From Persicaria tinctoria (taxonomy: Eukaryota > Streptophyta > Magnoliopsida > Caryophyllales > Polygonaceae): DNA of 64,000 nucleotides. The DNA lies in assembly GCA_037127255.1 (NCBI GenBank), contig JBANSL010000009.1:29606475-29670474 (forward strand), written 5' to 3'. Made by a program: the position numbers and the translations under genes. Shown piece by piece: positions 33,163 to 44,929 of the stretch (within the stretch, counting starts at the first letter, position 1; each line of letters begins with the position of its first letter). The notes beneath the pieces were generated by a model that ran no database searches, had not been told where the DNA came from, and was given only the letters and a program-made list of their open reading frames with translations.

Positions 33163-34667
33163 GCACTGCAGATGCCACCTTGAGCATTAATGAAAGTCGG
33201 CCTAGCGACTATAAAATCTAGAGCATGTACATAGACTTTTTAGGACATTTAAGACTTTGTTTTGGGTTTTTGGTTTTGAACATTGTTTTTTGGTTTTTGT
33301 TGTTTTTGGGTATATGTCTTCTACTTTTCAGGTCAATGGATAGAACCAAAGCTTACTCGGTAGTGGAGGTGCTCCATTCAAAATTTTGCGGCTCTGCACT
33401 CATGTCTTGTGAGTTTCTTTCTTTACCCTTTACATTGTTTTTTATACAGCGAGGACACTGTAATGTTTAAGTATGGGGTGGGGAAAGGGCTTACTTTATG
33501 CATATTTGATTTTATTTGACATTATGTGTGCATTTTTAAGGTTTATTTCTTGAAATTTCTTATGCATGGCTATTTTGGAATTCATTATTGACTTATGTGC
33601 TTATATGCATGTTTTCCAAAAATTTGAGAAAAATGACCCCCATTGAAAATTTTGGTTAATGTCATGGAAGCTTATATTGGACTCGACGATGCAAAATTGG
33701 ATTCATTAGAGATATAGCATAAAATTTCCTAGTAAAGGGAAGTCACAATGAAGTGCATTATTTATTGAAAACCATGAAAGGAGGTAAAATTTGAAATTGC
33801 TTTTGACATGTTGCATGATAAGATGATGGAGGACTTTATATTTCCATATAATGCTCATTGTTTATAATCCTAGCCTTACCTATGCTTATGCATCACAAAA
33901 GCCATAATATGCCTTATTTCAAATATTGCTCCACATGATCTAAATATTGCCATTCTTTACCTTATCCGGGGATTATGTTGAGAATGATGTTACATTATGT
34001 CATATGGTGTTTGTGTTGTTTGGAGTTTGGAAGGAAATTTGTTTGAAATATATGGAAAATTTAATGAGTGAAAGAAAATCCAATCACCTCAGGAGATAAA
34101 GGTAGATTGACCCTGCTCTCTGAGATAATAGTTTGGAGAGATGGGACACATTGTGAGGAGTCCAAAGCACTAAGTATCCGGGGCCATTCATGACACCCAT
34201 GTTTGCGACTCGCGAGAAGGCAGTGCTGGGGTTAGAGAGGTAAAAGCATTATTATTGAAAAAAGCAATATGAAAGGTGATGAATTGTATGGAAGAAGGAA
34301 TGTGATATGAAACTCAAAGTTTGAAAGTGATCCATTTCCCCGGATTAAAAGCACCACATTGCCAGAAATTGCCCACCTTTAGCCTTTCACCAATCTACTC
34401 CTTCATGAGCTTAAATTAAAGTCTTCTTGATTATCAATGCTTTGTCACATAAAAAATTGTTTGTGCATAAACCTCCTTTTGTGAGTAGATGTTGCTTTGA
34501 TGTATTTGCACATGCATGGATCTATGACACTAGTACCTTTTCGAGGATGGTAATTGATTGCAGGGACATATGGCAATGAATCTAATATGTTAAGAGTTTT
34601 GATTTCTTCCCCTGAATGACAATTAAAAGTATTGCTTGAGGACAAGCAAGCTTAAGTATGGGGTGTT
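33163..34667 (+). other. Internal 3' untranslated region and polypurine tract
   Basis: Noncoding 1.5 kb. AAGTATGGGGTG occurs twice, at about 33469 and just before the 3' LTR (34654-34667), where it should act as the polypurine tract. An 81-codon ORF near 33225 has no recognisable match. Confidence 0.6.
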
Positions 34668-36593
34668 TGTTGTGAGCCTAATTTGCCATGTTTTACACTT
34701 ACTTTTATATCGATTTCTGCATACATTGCATACATTTGGGTTAGAATAATACAGAATCTGTGTAGTTTACACTTGTTTGCAATATATGGAGGTCTACACA
34801 AGTTTTTGTTATATTTCACAGAAATCGGACGCATTTTGGAGCTTAAAGGAAAGTCATGGAGAAGCCAAGAATGGTGCAGCTGGAGAGAAGGCCAATTTCC
34901 GGATTTCATCATTCTGAATCAGGCTGTGATGTGTTCATGAGAGTTGTAGCCCTCGGAAAGAGCTTTCCAACGCATGGTCATATGCGTCAATCCGACAACC
35001 GAGGCATCGGGAAAGTGCGTTTTACGAACAGAGCTGGGAGCTGAGGAAAGTTATCGATGTCGAGAAGATTTGTCGACATCGAGGAGTTATCAACTCGACA
35101 TGTGTTCTAGACGTCGAGCACGAGCACCAGACGAAGAAACTTCTAGACATCGACAACTTTTGTCGATATCGAGAAGTCATGTCGAGAAGATTTGTCGAGC
35201 AGCTCCGGAATCCGAGATCGAGGAGAAGTCCGAGCGGGATTGGATACTTGCAAGCCAAGATTCGACGAATTCTATCCTATTCTATCAAGATCTATCGAAG
35301 ACCCAACACATTAGATATAATCCTAGTCTATCTATTTTATTTAATTACACTATGTTATTTATTTATCATTAAGTTTTAGATATAGTTTTAGATATAGATG
35401 GATATCTTCTTTCCTAGAATAGCTAGGGAATGAAGGCTATAAATAAAGCCCTAGGGGCTCAGTTTTAATAATTCAATTTCAGTTAGATTCAATTTGAGAG
35501 AGAAGTAGTTAGTTCCATTCAGAGATACAGTTTAGGGGTTCTAAGGTTTTTAGGGTTTTGGCTTTTTGCGAAAGTTGATTGCCAAGATTGTAAAGGCTTT
35601 GAATTTAGTTTTAATGCAAGTTTCTTTTTATACATCAATGTCTGCGATTGCGATGAGGCGTGAGTAGTCCACCCACTTCTGGGGCTGGGGTGAGCCCGAC
35701 GGTGGTCATGTGAGGCGATGCAATCAAGGTCAGACTTTTATGCGATTCATCTTCTTTCCCTATGAGCATGATTCTTTTGCGAGAGTTGAAGGTGATCCTT
35801 GTTTGTATTATTGAAGCGAAAGTGATCTTAATGCAACTTGGATTAATTATGTGAAAAAGGGTTAGTAACAATTAGGGTTTATGCGAGAGCCTCTATATTC
35901 CTATTTGTTAATAACGAAAGTTATTTAGATGGAAAGCATGATCTTTTATGCCTTTATGTGTTACTTTGCATGGTTATCGTTGTGGTGTTGAAACCCTAGC
36001 CTTGGAAGTCTTTAGTTTATTGATTTATTTCATCAAAAATCGTTTCCGTTTTCGAAAGCATTTGCACTTTAATTTTCTGTTCTTAGTCGATCCCGGGAAA
36101 ATCTTGTCGATATCGATATATCTTGTCGACGTCGAGGACTTTTTGTCGAGATCAAGGTTTTCTGCTTGAGTCGAGTTGCTGTGTCGAGTACTTATCGATA
36201 TCGACAACCTGTGTCGACAAGACTCGGTCGATTAGCTTCTGTCGAGTTACTTACTGTTCTGTCGACTTGTCTGCTGTTGTCGACGTGCTTTATCGAGTAC
36301 CTCTGCCTTGCTTGCTTTTGCTTGTTTGCTTCTGTCTTTGCTTTTATTTTAGTTGCCCTTGCCGGGTTTATTTGTTTGCTTTTATTTGTTTCTTTCTCTG
36401 CGATTCTGTCTGTTCTGCGCTGCTGTTGTGAGAATCTGATAGCTACCTGAGAACTGCTGACGTGCTTCCTCGTGGATTCGATCCTGACTTTTCTCTTATT
36501 ACAACGGGAGGAAGTCTTGTAATTATTTGCTGAGACAAGGGAGTCGTTCTAAACCATATTCTATTCTATACTTGACTTACTCCTGCAACAACA
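34668..36593 (+). repeat. 3' LTR
   Basis: 1926 bp, nearly identical to the 5' LTR. It is preceded by a G-rich tract and followed by the duplication CTAAC. Confidence 0.95.
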
Positions 36594-36997
36594 CTAACCT
36601 CAGCCCGACCAACAATGCTTGAGCGAGAGGGACGGGGAGATTGAGAAGAACAATGAAAGGTGACGGGGTAAAGAAGATTGAGAGGGACGAGGAGAGGTGA
36701 GAGAGATGAGCATACCTCAGGTGTGGCAACGGCGGTTGAGCGACGATGGACACCGGAGGTTGGAGATGGCGATGGCGATGACGAGAGAGAGGAACAGAAG
36801 ACGACGAGATTGAGAGAGGCATCAACGCACGAGAAAAAGATGGAGAAATGAAGGGGTTTTTTTTTATAGAAAAATTGTTAATTAATATAGGGGTAAAATG
36901 GTATTATAACAAAATTATGGACATTTACTTAATTGTTAAATGAATGTGGACATTTACTTAATTAACAATCCTAAATGGATATTTCACCAAATTATTC
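36594..36997. other. Flank between retroelement and MULE; no gene seen
   Basis: G/A-rich then AT-rich sequence. It appears continuous with 27790-27911 across the retroelement. Ends in CATAGAAAAA (36998-37007), the target duplication of the next MULE. Confidence 0.5.
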
Positions 36998-37299
36998 CAT
37001 AGAAAAACATAAGGGCTTTAGGCAAGATGTTGGAATGACTATTGACAAGATAATTTCACCTAAATTATCACAGGTCCTTTTCATTTTTTTCCGAACACAT
37101 TGCAAAAAGGGACAAAACTCTCTTTTCCCGAATCGAAACCTAAATATGTCGAACGAATGGTTTTGATTGAAAACATCCTAAAATCGATGAAATTAATCAA
37201 AAGATCAATCAATCAACACACGAATTGGTATATCGCTCGCTTTACGTGATTATCGAATTGCGATTTTTGGTCTTCGTTCGAAAAAACCGTCGAAGGAAG

Positions 37300-37470
37300 G
37301 AGCTCGACAGACAGAAAGGAGGTGAATGAATAAGCTCGGCCGGATTAGACGAGGTTAATACGTAACCTCGGCGAAAACAAATGAGGTTATGATGGAGCCT
37401 CGTCTACGTTTTGTGAGGTTTATAAGGACCCCTTTTGAAGATCTTATCTAGATTCTTATACACTTAAGCC
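37300..37470 (+). repeat. MULE minisatellite, left arm
   Basis: Units GAGCTCGACAGACAG, AAGCTCGGCCGGATTAGACGAGG and ACCTCGGCGAAAACAAATGAGG at ~32-bp spacing; matches the block at 1996-2312. Confidence 0.7.
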
Positions 37471-38030
37471 GAGCATAAATTCATATGCTTCTAAGAATGT
37501 GTGATGGATAAATTCATTAAATTGTGTAGAGGTATGTGTGATGGATCTTGTTATAATGCAAACTCATATGCTTCTAAGAATGAGACAGACTATAAGAATG
37601 AGACATGCTAAATGATTAAATTAGTTTAGAAAATGTTGTTTTCCCCACTTTTGATTGTAACTCTCAATGAATAAATCAATATCATAACTTTATCTAAATA
37701 GCAAATTAGTTGATCTTAATCAGACATGAAACAGATTAATGCATATTTTAATGTTTTATCTTCTAGTAATTGTTTCAAGTGGTCACTTCCCACCTATCCT
37801 CAAAATTAGATTTGACATGTTAAGCTAATTAATTAATGAAGTAAAAAAATAACAGAATTACAAAAATAGAGAGAGAAGATCACAGAACAAAATCACACTA
37901 TTAAGCAATGATCTGCGAATAACTCAAGGATAAGTTGAGAATCTCCACATTGGTCATGAAGAATTCGTTCCATTGTATGTAAATTATTTCCAATGTAGCT
38001 TTAAACTCATTTTTTAATATAGGTTGCAGT

Positions 38031-41013
38031 TGCAAAGGCTCGGATTTTATTTAAATCCTAATTTTCGGACAAAAAAAAAATTAAAAATGAAATTAAATTG
38101 AATTTAATTCGGATATTTCAAGCAAAACTCGTCCTAAATTTAATTAATCGAACTCGAAATTCTTAAAGCAAATTCCGGCCCAATTTTTAACTTTAACGAC
38201 TGAATCCGTCTTTCTCCTCGGGATTTGAAAATTCTTTCCGTCTCACATCACCAATTCTTACCTAGATCTCTACAATTGACCCAGCTAATCTCCTCCCCAT
38301 TTGGGTTAAATCTTATCCTCTCATTCCTTTTCTCTCTTCTCGATTTCGCTCCTATTGGGAAAACAAACAACAACCCATCTGTAACTTTGACCAAAGGCAA
38401 TTGATGAAATCTGAATCATACCTCCCCTCTTTCGTTTTTATGCCACTGACCCAACCCTCCCTAATGAAAGAATCCCCTTTCACGTTCAAACCCAGGAGAG
38501 GCAACCCCACTTCTCCTTCACTTTCATCCCAAGCATCCACATCTCCTGTTCCTCTTCCTCCCACCGAGAGAAGCACCCAGGAGGTTCTTCGCCACTTCCC
38601 CGACGTTCTCAGGCAGCCGGATGAACCCAGGAGCTCTCCGGACACCGCCGGCGCCGACCGCCGCCGAGCCTCTTCCCCTGTTCGCGTGAAAAGGGACTCG
38701 GTATGCACTTCATCCTTTGCTTTCCGACCTAAAAGCTCCTAAAGGATCCGGATTTATAATCTCTTCTTCCGCCTAGGCCAAGCTCACCCCATTTAGGTCT
38801 CCGACGAAGCCGAATCGAGCTCCGGCGAACCTCCAGCTAGTCAAATGAAAGCCGACGATTTCGGATTCCGTCGGTGAGCCTTCCCTCTCCTTCCTTGGGT
38901 CTGAAACCTTGCAAAGTCTCGCCTTTTTGACATCTCCCTTCGTTCTAGGCCGAGAATCGCAGCCTCAAGCCTCCAACAATCCCAGATCGCACCCCGACGA
39001 GGTATTCCGGCGAGTCGACGCCCCTTTGTGAGCTTCGACCCTCTCTTCTTCTTTCTCGTGTGTCTTTTCCGATTCCTTGCATATCCGTAGTGGTTAGTGA
39101 AGAACAAGAGGGGTTGTGGGTAAGAGCGAGAGGTTACCGGCGAGCTCGAGTTTCCGGCGAGTTGTGGGTGCGAGCGGAGTGAGCGGGACTAGGATAGAGA
39201 GGAGCGAGCGAGAGAGGGTGAGCCAGGAGTCGAGGAATCCAAAGGGCGTGTGTGCGAGAGCGAGAACCGAGAGCAGGAGGGCGGCGTTTCCCGTTTCGAG
39301 CAGCCGTCGGTGGTGTTCTTTCAAACAGAGGAAGCCACATGTGGAAGAAGAAGTTGTGGGCCTCGCGTCCACCTCAGTCGCCACGTCATCATGGGCCCCA
39401 GCTTCTTTCTTCACTCTTCTGTTGGGATTTAATTTGAAGGGAGAAATGAAATGAGAGGTTGGGCTGGGCTTTTGGGGCCGGATCCGATTTTTCTTAAATG
39501 AACTTGAGCCTTTATCTTCCTTGGGCCTAATTTTTTTGGGGGTTATGATATAAAATGTGTATCAATACAAGATTTATTTTGGGCTTTTCGAACTTAATAT
39601 TTAATTATTAAATAATTGGAGTATATATATTATAAAATTATGGATCTTAAAATATGATGGGAATTAAAATATATTATTTGAATTAGAAAAAGAATTTAGA
39701 AAGGTTTTAAGGATTTGGAATTGATTGATGAATGAAGAATTGATTTATATCCTAACTTGTCGGATTTGTTGTGAAATAATAATGAGATAAGTTGATTTAA
39801 AGAGTAATGGTTGTAAATGGATTTTTGGATTATTTGAGAAAGCGTTTTAAATGGCGGTTTGACCTAACATGGTGAATAAATTTGATGACCTGTGTGTGAT
39901 ATTATATGCTTTAAGCAACATTAGGAGTAGACTTATTTATATCACTTATATATGTGTTAGGTGATCATATGTGACATGTTGGCTTCCTGTATACCTAGTT
40001 GTTGCCTTTTGCTGTTCTGCACTTCCAGGTGAGTTCCTATATGAGCTCACTCAGATTCGAAAAGAGATCTCCCTGCTTGTAGCCATGTGCATACTAGGTG
40101 CTTGCATTCATAATAAAGCATGCCATGTAGTATCCTGCTAGGATTGCACTCATGATTGAGCATTTGTTTACTCATTGCTTTTGTAAACAGAACGACCGTT
40201 ATCTGTGAAGTAACTAGAGTCATTGCTAGGGTTATAGGGCGACCTAGTGTCATCGGGTCCCGTCCTGAGTCAATCGAGTCATGAACTTCCTTATATTATG
40301 AGATGCCTGCGGGCTTTATTGTGGATACGGGTTGGGCATGCCTGCCACCCGATTATATGGAATGCATTCACGAGCTGGCCAGTCTCCACCCTATCGGAAG
40401 GGGGTGGAGGTAGGAGAGGGATATACCACTTGGTATTCGGTGCTAAGGCCTTATTATATTTATGCACTTGATCTTAGGACCATGCTAGTGTGTTAATATT
40501 CCGCCTTGCATCTAGAAGCATCTTTATTAGGACTAGCGTGTGTATATGTCTGCTTGTTTGGGATTATATTGCGTAGGGCTTCGATCTGACACCACCCCGC
40601 ATACATTTTTTGTAGGTTTGTTTTGCAGCATGATTATTCCTTATTTCCATGACGTGGGAACTCTCTTGGGCGATCTCAAAGAAATGGTTTAACTCCACTA
40701 ACATTGTATATTAAATTTCGATAAATACGCTTATTGATTTGGTTTTGACTCGGCTCTGCCGTGTCACCCTCTTGTATTACACCTTGATTTTACTATTTGC
40801 ATGATTGTTGGTTTTCCACGCTTAGACTTATGACAGGTACAAGGGACTTCACCGGGGATTCCAACGATCCCTTCGAATTTTGGGTATGAAATCCCACTTT
40901 AAAATGTTAGGATAGAATTTTAAACCTTCAACCTGTACTCGGGGCGCAAGATCCTAACGAGGGGTTTCATCCCTCGAAACGTAACCCGGGAATCATAATT
41001 CAGGGCCGTTACA
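38031..41013 (+). repeat. 5' LTR of the tRNA-Met-primed element
   Basis: 2983 bp, TG...CA. The GC-rich part at 38400-39450 looks like a gene leader and gives several overlapping ORFs on both strands, all repeated in the other LTR, so none is called. Confidence 0.85.
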
Positions 41014-41017
41014 AAGA

Positions 41018-41029
41018 TGGTATCAGAGC
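41018..41029 (+). other. Primer-binding site (initiator tRNA-Met)
   Basis: TGGTATCAGAGC four bases after the LTR end, the standard plant site. Confidence 0.85.
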
Positions 41030-42641
41030 TCAGGTTATGCAAACCGAGTATGATAGGTTGAAGTGGTTTTGAAATTGGCCCAAGGTTTTCAAATGGTTTT
41101 TTTCAAAAAAAAAAAAAAAATTTTAAGGGACAAAATGAATTTAATATGGCTAACTCTAATGGACTAAATACGAACTTGACTCAATAAATCTGGTAATCAA
41201 ACAAAGGGAAACGAAGGGGTAGTGAAGGCGCTAGACCATCCCTATTGGATGTAGTTTAGAACGGGTAGGCAAAATATAGCTTGTTCTTTACAGATGGGCC
41301 TACAAGACTCCAAGGCTTTGCGTCGTAGTGGCTGGAGTGGCGAGTTAGGTAGAGACCGTGAGGTTTTGCCCATCCGGTCGGCCGTCCCTTGTAGGACGGT
41401 ATAGATTGTCTATGTGATTGTGTGCATTATATCCAATCGGGCCCGAGGGCGATCCTCCTCGAATGGGATCATATTAATCTCGTTGATTGCTTCCATGCTG
41501 AGTGTTATTGTGCTTAGGATAGATAACTAATCAGTATGCCTTGACTTGAATCATGTATTGAATAACTGTGCAAACAGGATAGCGGGAGAATACCATGTTC
41601 TTATGTCATTGGAATTCTTCTTTTGTCGTAATAGTTCTTCCATAATTCAAACTCCTGATGATTTTGACTCCGTCGACCGCCCCACCAAAACATTTAGGCA
41701 TGTTAACTAAGGTCGAAGAGTTTCCGCTCTCCATGTTTCAAGTCCTGCTTGATATCCCACCATCTATGCTTCTATCGAGTCTCGTACCCGAGGTTGGTGT
41801 CTTCCACGGGAAAATTTGGATCGGTCAACTAGCTACTTCCGGGCTTGTGTCGGATATGGAAAATTCAAGAGTATTTTAGGGTGGGTGATCAATGACACAA
41901 TTCCGAGTTAGAAGTGATTTGTCTTATAGAGTTATCCTTCTCGATTTTTATACCGGTCAACCGTGTCTTCTTACCACGAGATTCTAAACACAAATTCTAC
42001 CCTCTCCTCTCAGAAACAGTGTGAATGTTCTTGTGTCATACCGAGCGAGTCATACTAGCGTCCCACGAGGAAACAGGGTGATGAGTCGATGATTGCCCTT
42101 AGAGAATTCTGTCTGGTTATAATAGTGGGCCCCCCTCTTGTGATTGTATGACATGGTGTGTTAGTATATTTCAGCATGACTTGTCTGATAACTTGCATGA
42201 TTGCACTTATGAACGAATATATATGTGTCGAATCTATGAATTCCCATCATTGTTTCTCTCCCTTGAATTAGGTCCATGATAGTGTGGTCAACCCTCTTTG
42301 TATGAGTGCCATGAGAAATGAATTTTTGAGCATGTTAAGTTAATCAAGTTGAACCTCACTGACTATGTATTTTCTTAATGAGTGTTGGTAGTATCATGTA
42401 GGATATACATCTCCTAATTATGGACCATCATGCATCTATGTGCCATACTTGTCACACTACACGTACATGGTTGTATTGGATGTGATAGTGTTATGCCCAA
42501 ATGACTTAACGATACCCCTTGACACGATTATTAGAGTGCATCTTAACATGCTTACTTGAAACCCACATTGTTGTGACCTACTTATGTGTACACTAAGTGA
42601 GTAATGAATCATACATGTGATATCATATAATGCTCGCTGTG
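41030..42641 (+). other. Internal region, no gene
   Basis: No ORF above about 75 codons and no recognised motif. It is interrupted at 42641 by the solo LTR. Confidence 0.6.
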
Positions 42642-44924
42642 TGTTGTTGCAGGAGTAAATCGAGTATTGAAATAAATATGAAATAAAGATCAGACTGACT
42701 TCCCTGTCTCAGCAAATAAATACAAGACTTCCTCCCGTTGTAGTAAGAGAATAGTCAGGATCGAATCCACGAGGAAGCACGTCAGCAGTTCTTAGGTAGC
42801 TGTAAATTCTAACAGAAGCAGCAGAAAGACAGAAACACAGAAAGGAAAGAAACAAATAAACCCGGCAAGGGCAACTAAAACAAAAGCAAAGAACAAAGCA
42901 AGAAATAAAGCAAAGACAAAGCAAAAACGAAAAGCAAAGCAAAGGCTACTCGATCTCGACAACAGCTCCTCGAGATCGACAAGAGTAACTCGACAGAAAA
43001 CAAAAAATCGACGACAACAGAAGAAAACTTCCACTCGACCTAGACAAGTCCTACTCGAGATCGACCACAACTTACTCGATCTCGACAAAGCACTACTCTA
43101 TGTCGACAAGAAAGACAGAAAATATAAATTGCAGATTTTCGACAGAAATAAACTTCAATATACTAAAAGACTTCCAAAGCCAGGGTTTCAACACCACAAC
43201 GATAACCATGCAAAACAACATATAAAGGCATAAAAGATCATGCTTTTCATCAAATAACTTTCGTCATTAACAAATAGACATATAGAGGCTTTCGCATAAA
43301 CCCTAATTGTTACTAACCCTTTTTCACATAATTAATCCAAGTTGCATTAAGATCACTTTCGCTTCAACAACACAAACAAGGATCACCTTCAACTCTCGCA
43401 AAAGAATCATGCTCATAGGGATAGAAGATGAATTGCACAAAAAGATCTGACCTTTATTGCATCGCCTCACAAGGCCACCGTTGGGCTCACCCCAGCCCTA
43501 GAAGTGGGTGGACTACTCACGCCTCATCGCAATCGCAGACATTGATGTATAAAAAGAAACTTGCATTAACTATATTCAAAAGCCTTTATAATCCTGACAA
43601 TCAACTTTCGCAGAAAGCCAAAACCCTAAAAACCTTAGAACTCCTAAACTTCTCTATGGAACTAACTAATTGTCTCTGAAATTGAATATATGATCTGAGC
43701 CCCCTAGGGCCTTATTTATAGCCTTCATTCCCTAGCTATTCTAGGAAAGAAGATATCTATCTCTATCTAAAATTATATCTAAAACTTGAAAGGATAAATA
43801 AATTGTTTTATGGAAATAAATCTAAAAGGAAAAGATAAAACTAAATAGGTAAGTCTTCATGATGTTGATAGATCTTGTCTCCTTGGATAGAACTTTATGG
43901 AATCGGATAGAACTTCGGCCAAATCGACTCCTTCGCGCCCAAGGAATCTCACTTCTACTCGGACAGGTCTCGTCGAGAAGTTTCTAGAAACGGCTCTACT
44001 CGACCTCGACCACGGCTCGTCGACCTCGAGTAGGGTGGTTCGTCGACTAGACCTCCTCGGCTAGATCTACTCGATGTGCTCGAACTTGGCTCACTGGGCT
44101 CCCGTCGGCCTCGGCAAGCTCTTGTCGATGTCGAGTAGGACTGATCATCGACTAGGTCTCCTTGGGTGGCTCTACTCGACAAGGCTCGGACAAGGCTCCT
44201 CAGGCTCTCGTCGATCTCGACAAGCCCTAGTCGACCTCGAGTAGACTGGCTTGCCGACTAGGTCTTCTCGAGTTGCTCTACTCAATGGGCTCCGAATCTG
44301 GACTCAAGCGCTCTCCGATCTCGACAAAGGGTCCTCGAGATCGAGTTGAGTGGTGTCCTTCCTTTCCGCTTCCGTGAGTTGCCTCTTCCGCTGGCAGCGA
44401 ATTTTTCCGCGGCAGCGAGCGATCCTCTGCAGCGAGTCGAGTCGCTGGCAGCGAGTGCCGCCTGGTCGTCCTCGGCTCCGTCCTCGGCTTCTCTCCTTGT
44501 CGACTCCGGGTGTGGTGTCTGGGCTTCGTCGATCTCGACTAGGGCTTGTCGAGATCGAGTAGGGTCCGGAGCCGGGTTGGTCTGGCTTGCTCGATCAGGC
44601 TCTGCTCGACCAAGCTGTGCTCAGACATGCTCGTCTATGTCGAGTAGGGCCCACTCGAGATCAAGTAGCCTTGACCTTCAGCTTGGTTCCGCTGCTTTGA
44701 CCTTGGACTTCTGTAGCGGTTTTCCGAGCTTTTCCGACCTTCTGTAGAATTGCTGTAAAACGCCTCGATTTCTGCGAATTAAACAGAAACTGGTGTAGAT
44801 TCCATAATTTGGCAAATAAACATAAACTACATAGATTATGTACTGTTCTAACCCAAATGAATGCAATGTATACAGAGATCGATATAAAAGTTACTGTAAA
44901 ACATGGCAGATTCAGCTCACAACA
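42642..44924 (-). mobile_element. Athila-like solo LTR (minus strand)
   Basis: Starts TGTTGTTGCAGG and ends GCTCACAACA, the reverse of the LTR at 27912-29836. The flanking 5-bp sites CTGTG (42637-42641) and CTATG (44925-44929) differ by one base, consistent with an old target duplication. It is 2283 bp, about 360 bp longer than the intact LTR. The extra length lies mainly in two zones of TCGA-NN-TCGA motifs (42940-43110 and 43950-44660). The inverted TATA box is at 43713. Confidence 0.9.
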
Positions 44925-44929
44925 CTATG

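Larger units (their letters stand above)
27912..36593 (+). mobile_element. Intact non-autonomous Athila-like Ty3/Gypsy retrotransposon, 8.7 kb
   Basis: The LTRs (1925 and 1926 bp) both start TGTTGTGAGC and end GCAACAACA. The 5-bp duplication CTAAC flanks both sides (27907-27911, 36594-36598). A tRNA-Asp-type primer-binding site, one long gag-protease ORF and a purine-rich tract before the 3' LTR are all in place. I find about 12 substitutions and one indel between the LTRs, roughly 0.6%, so the insertion is recent. Reverse transcriptase, RNase H and the integrase core are absent, so it must be mobilised by another element. Confidence 0.95.

Noticed and set aside
39116..39454. 112-codon ORF, repeated at 49877-50215
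   Set aside because: Repeated in both LTRs of the same element, overlapped by antisense frames of equal length.
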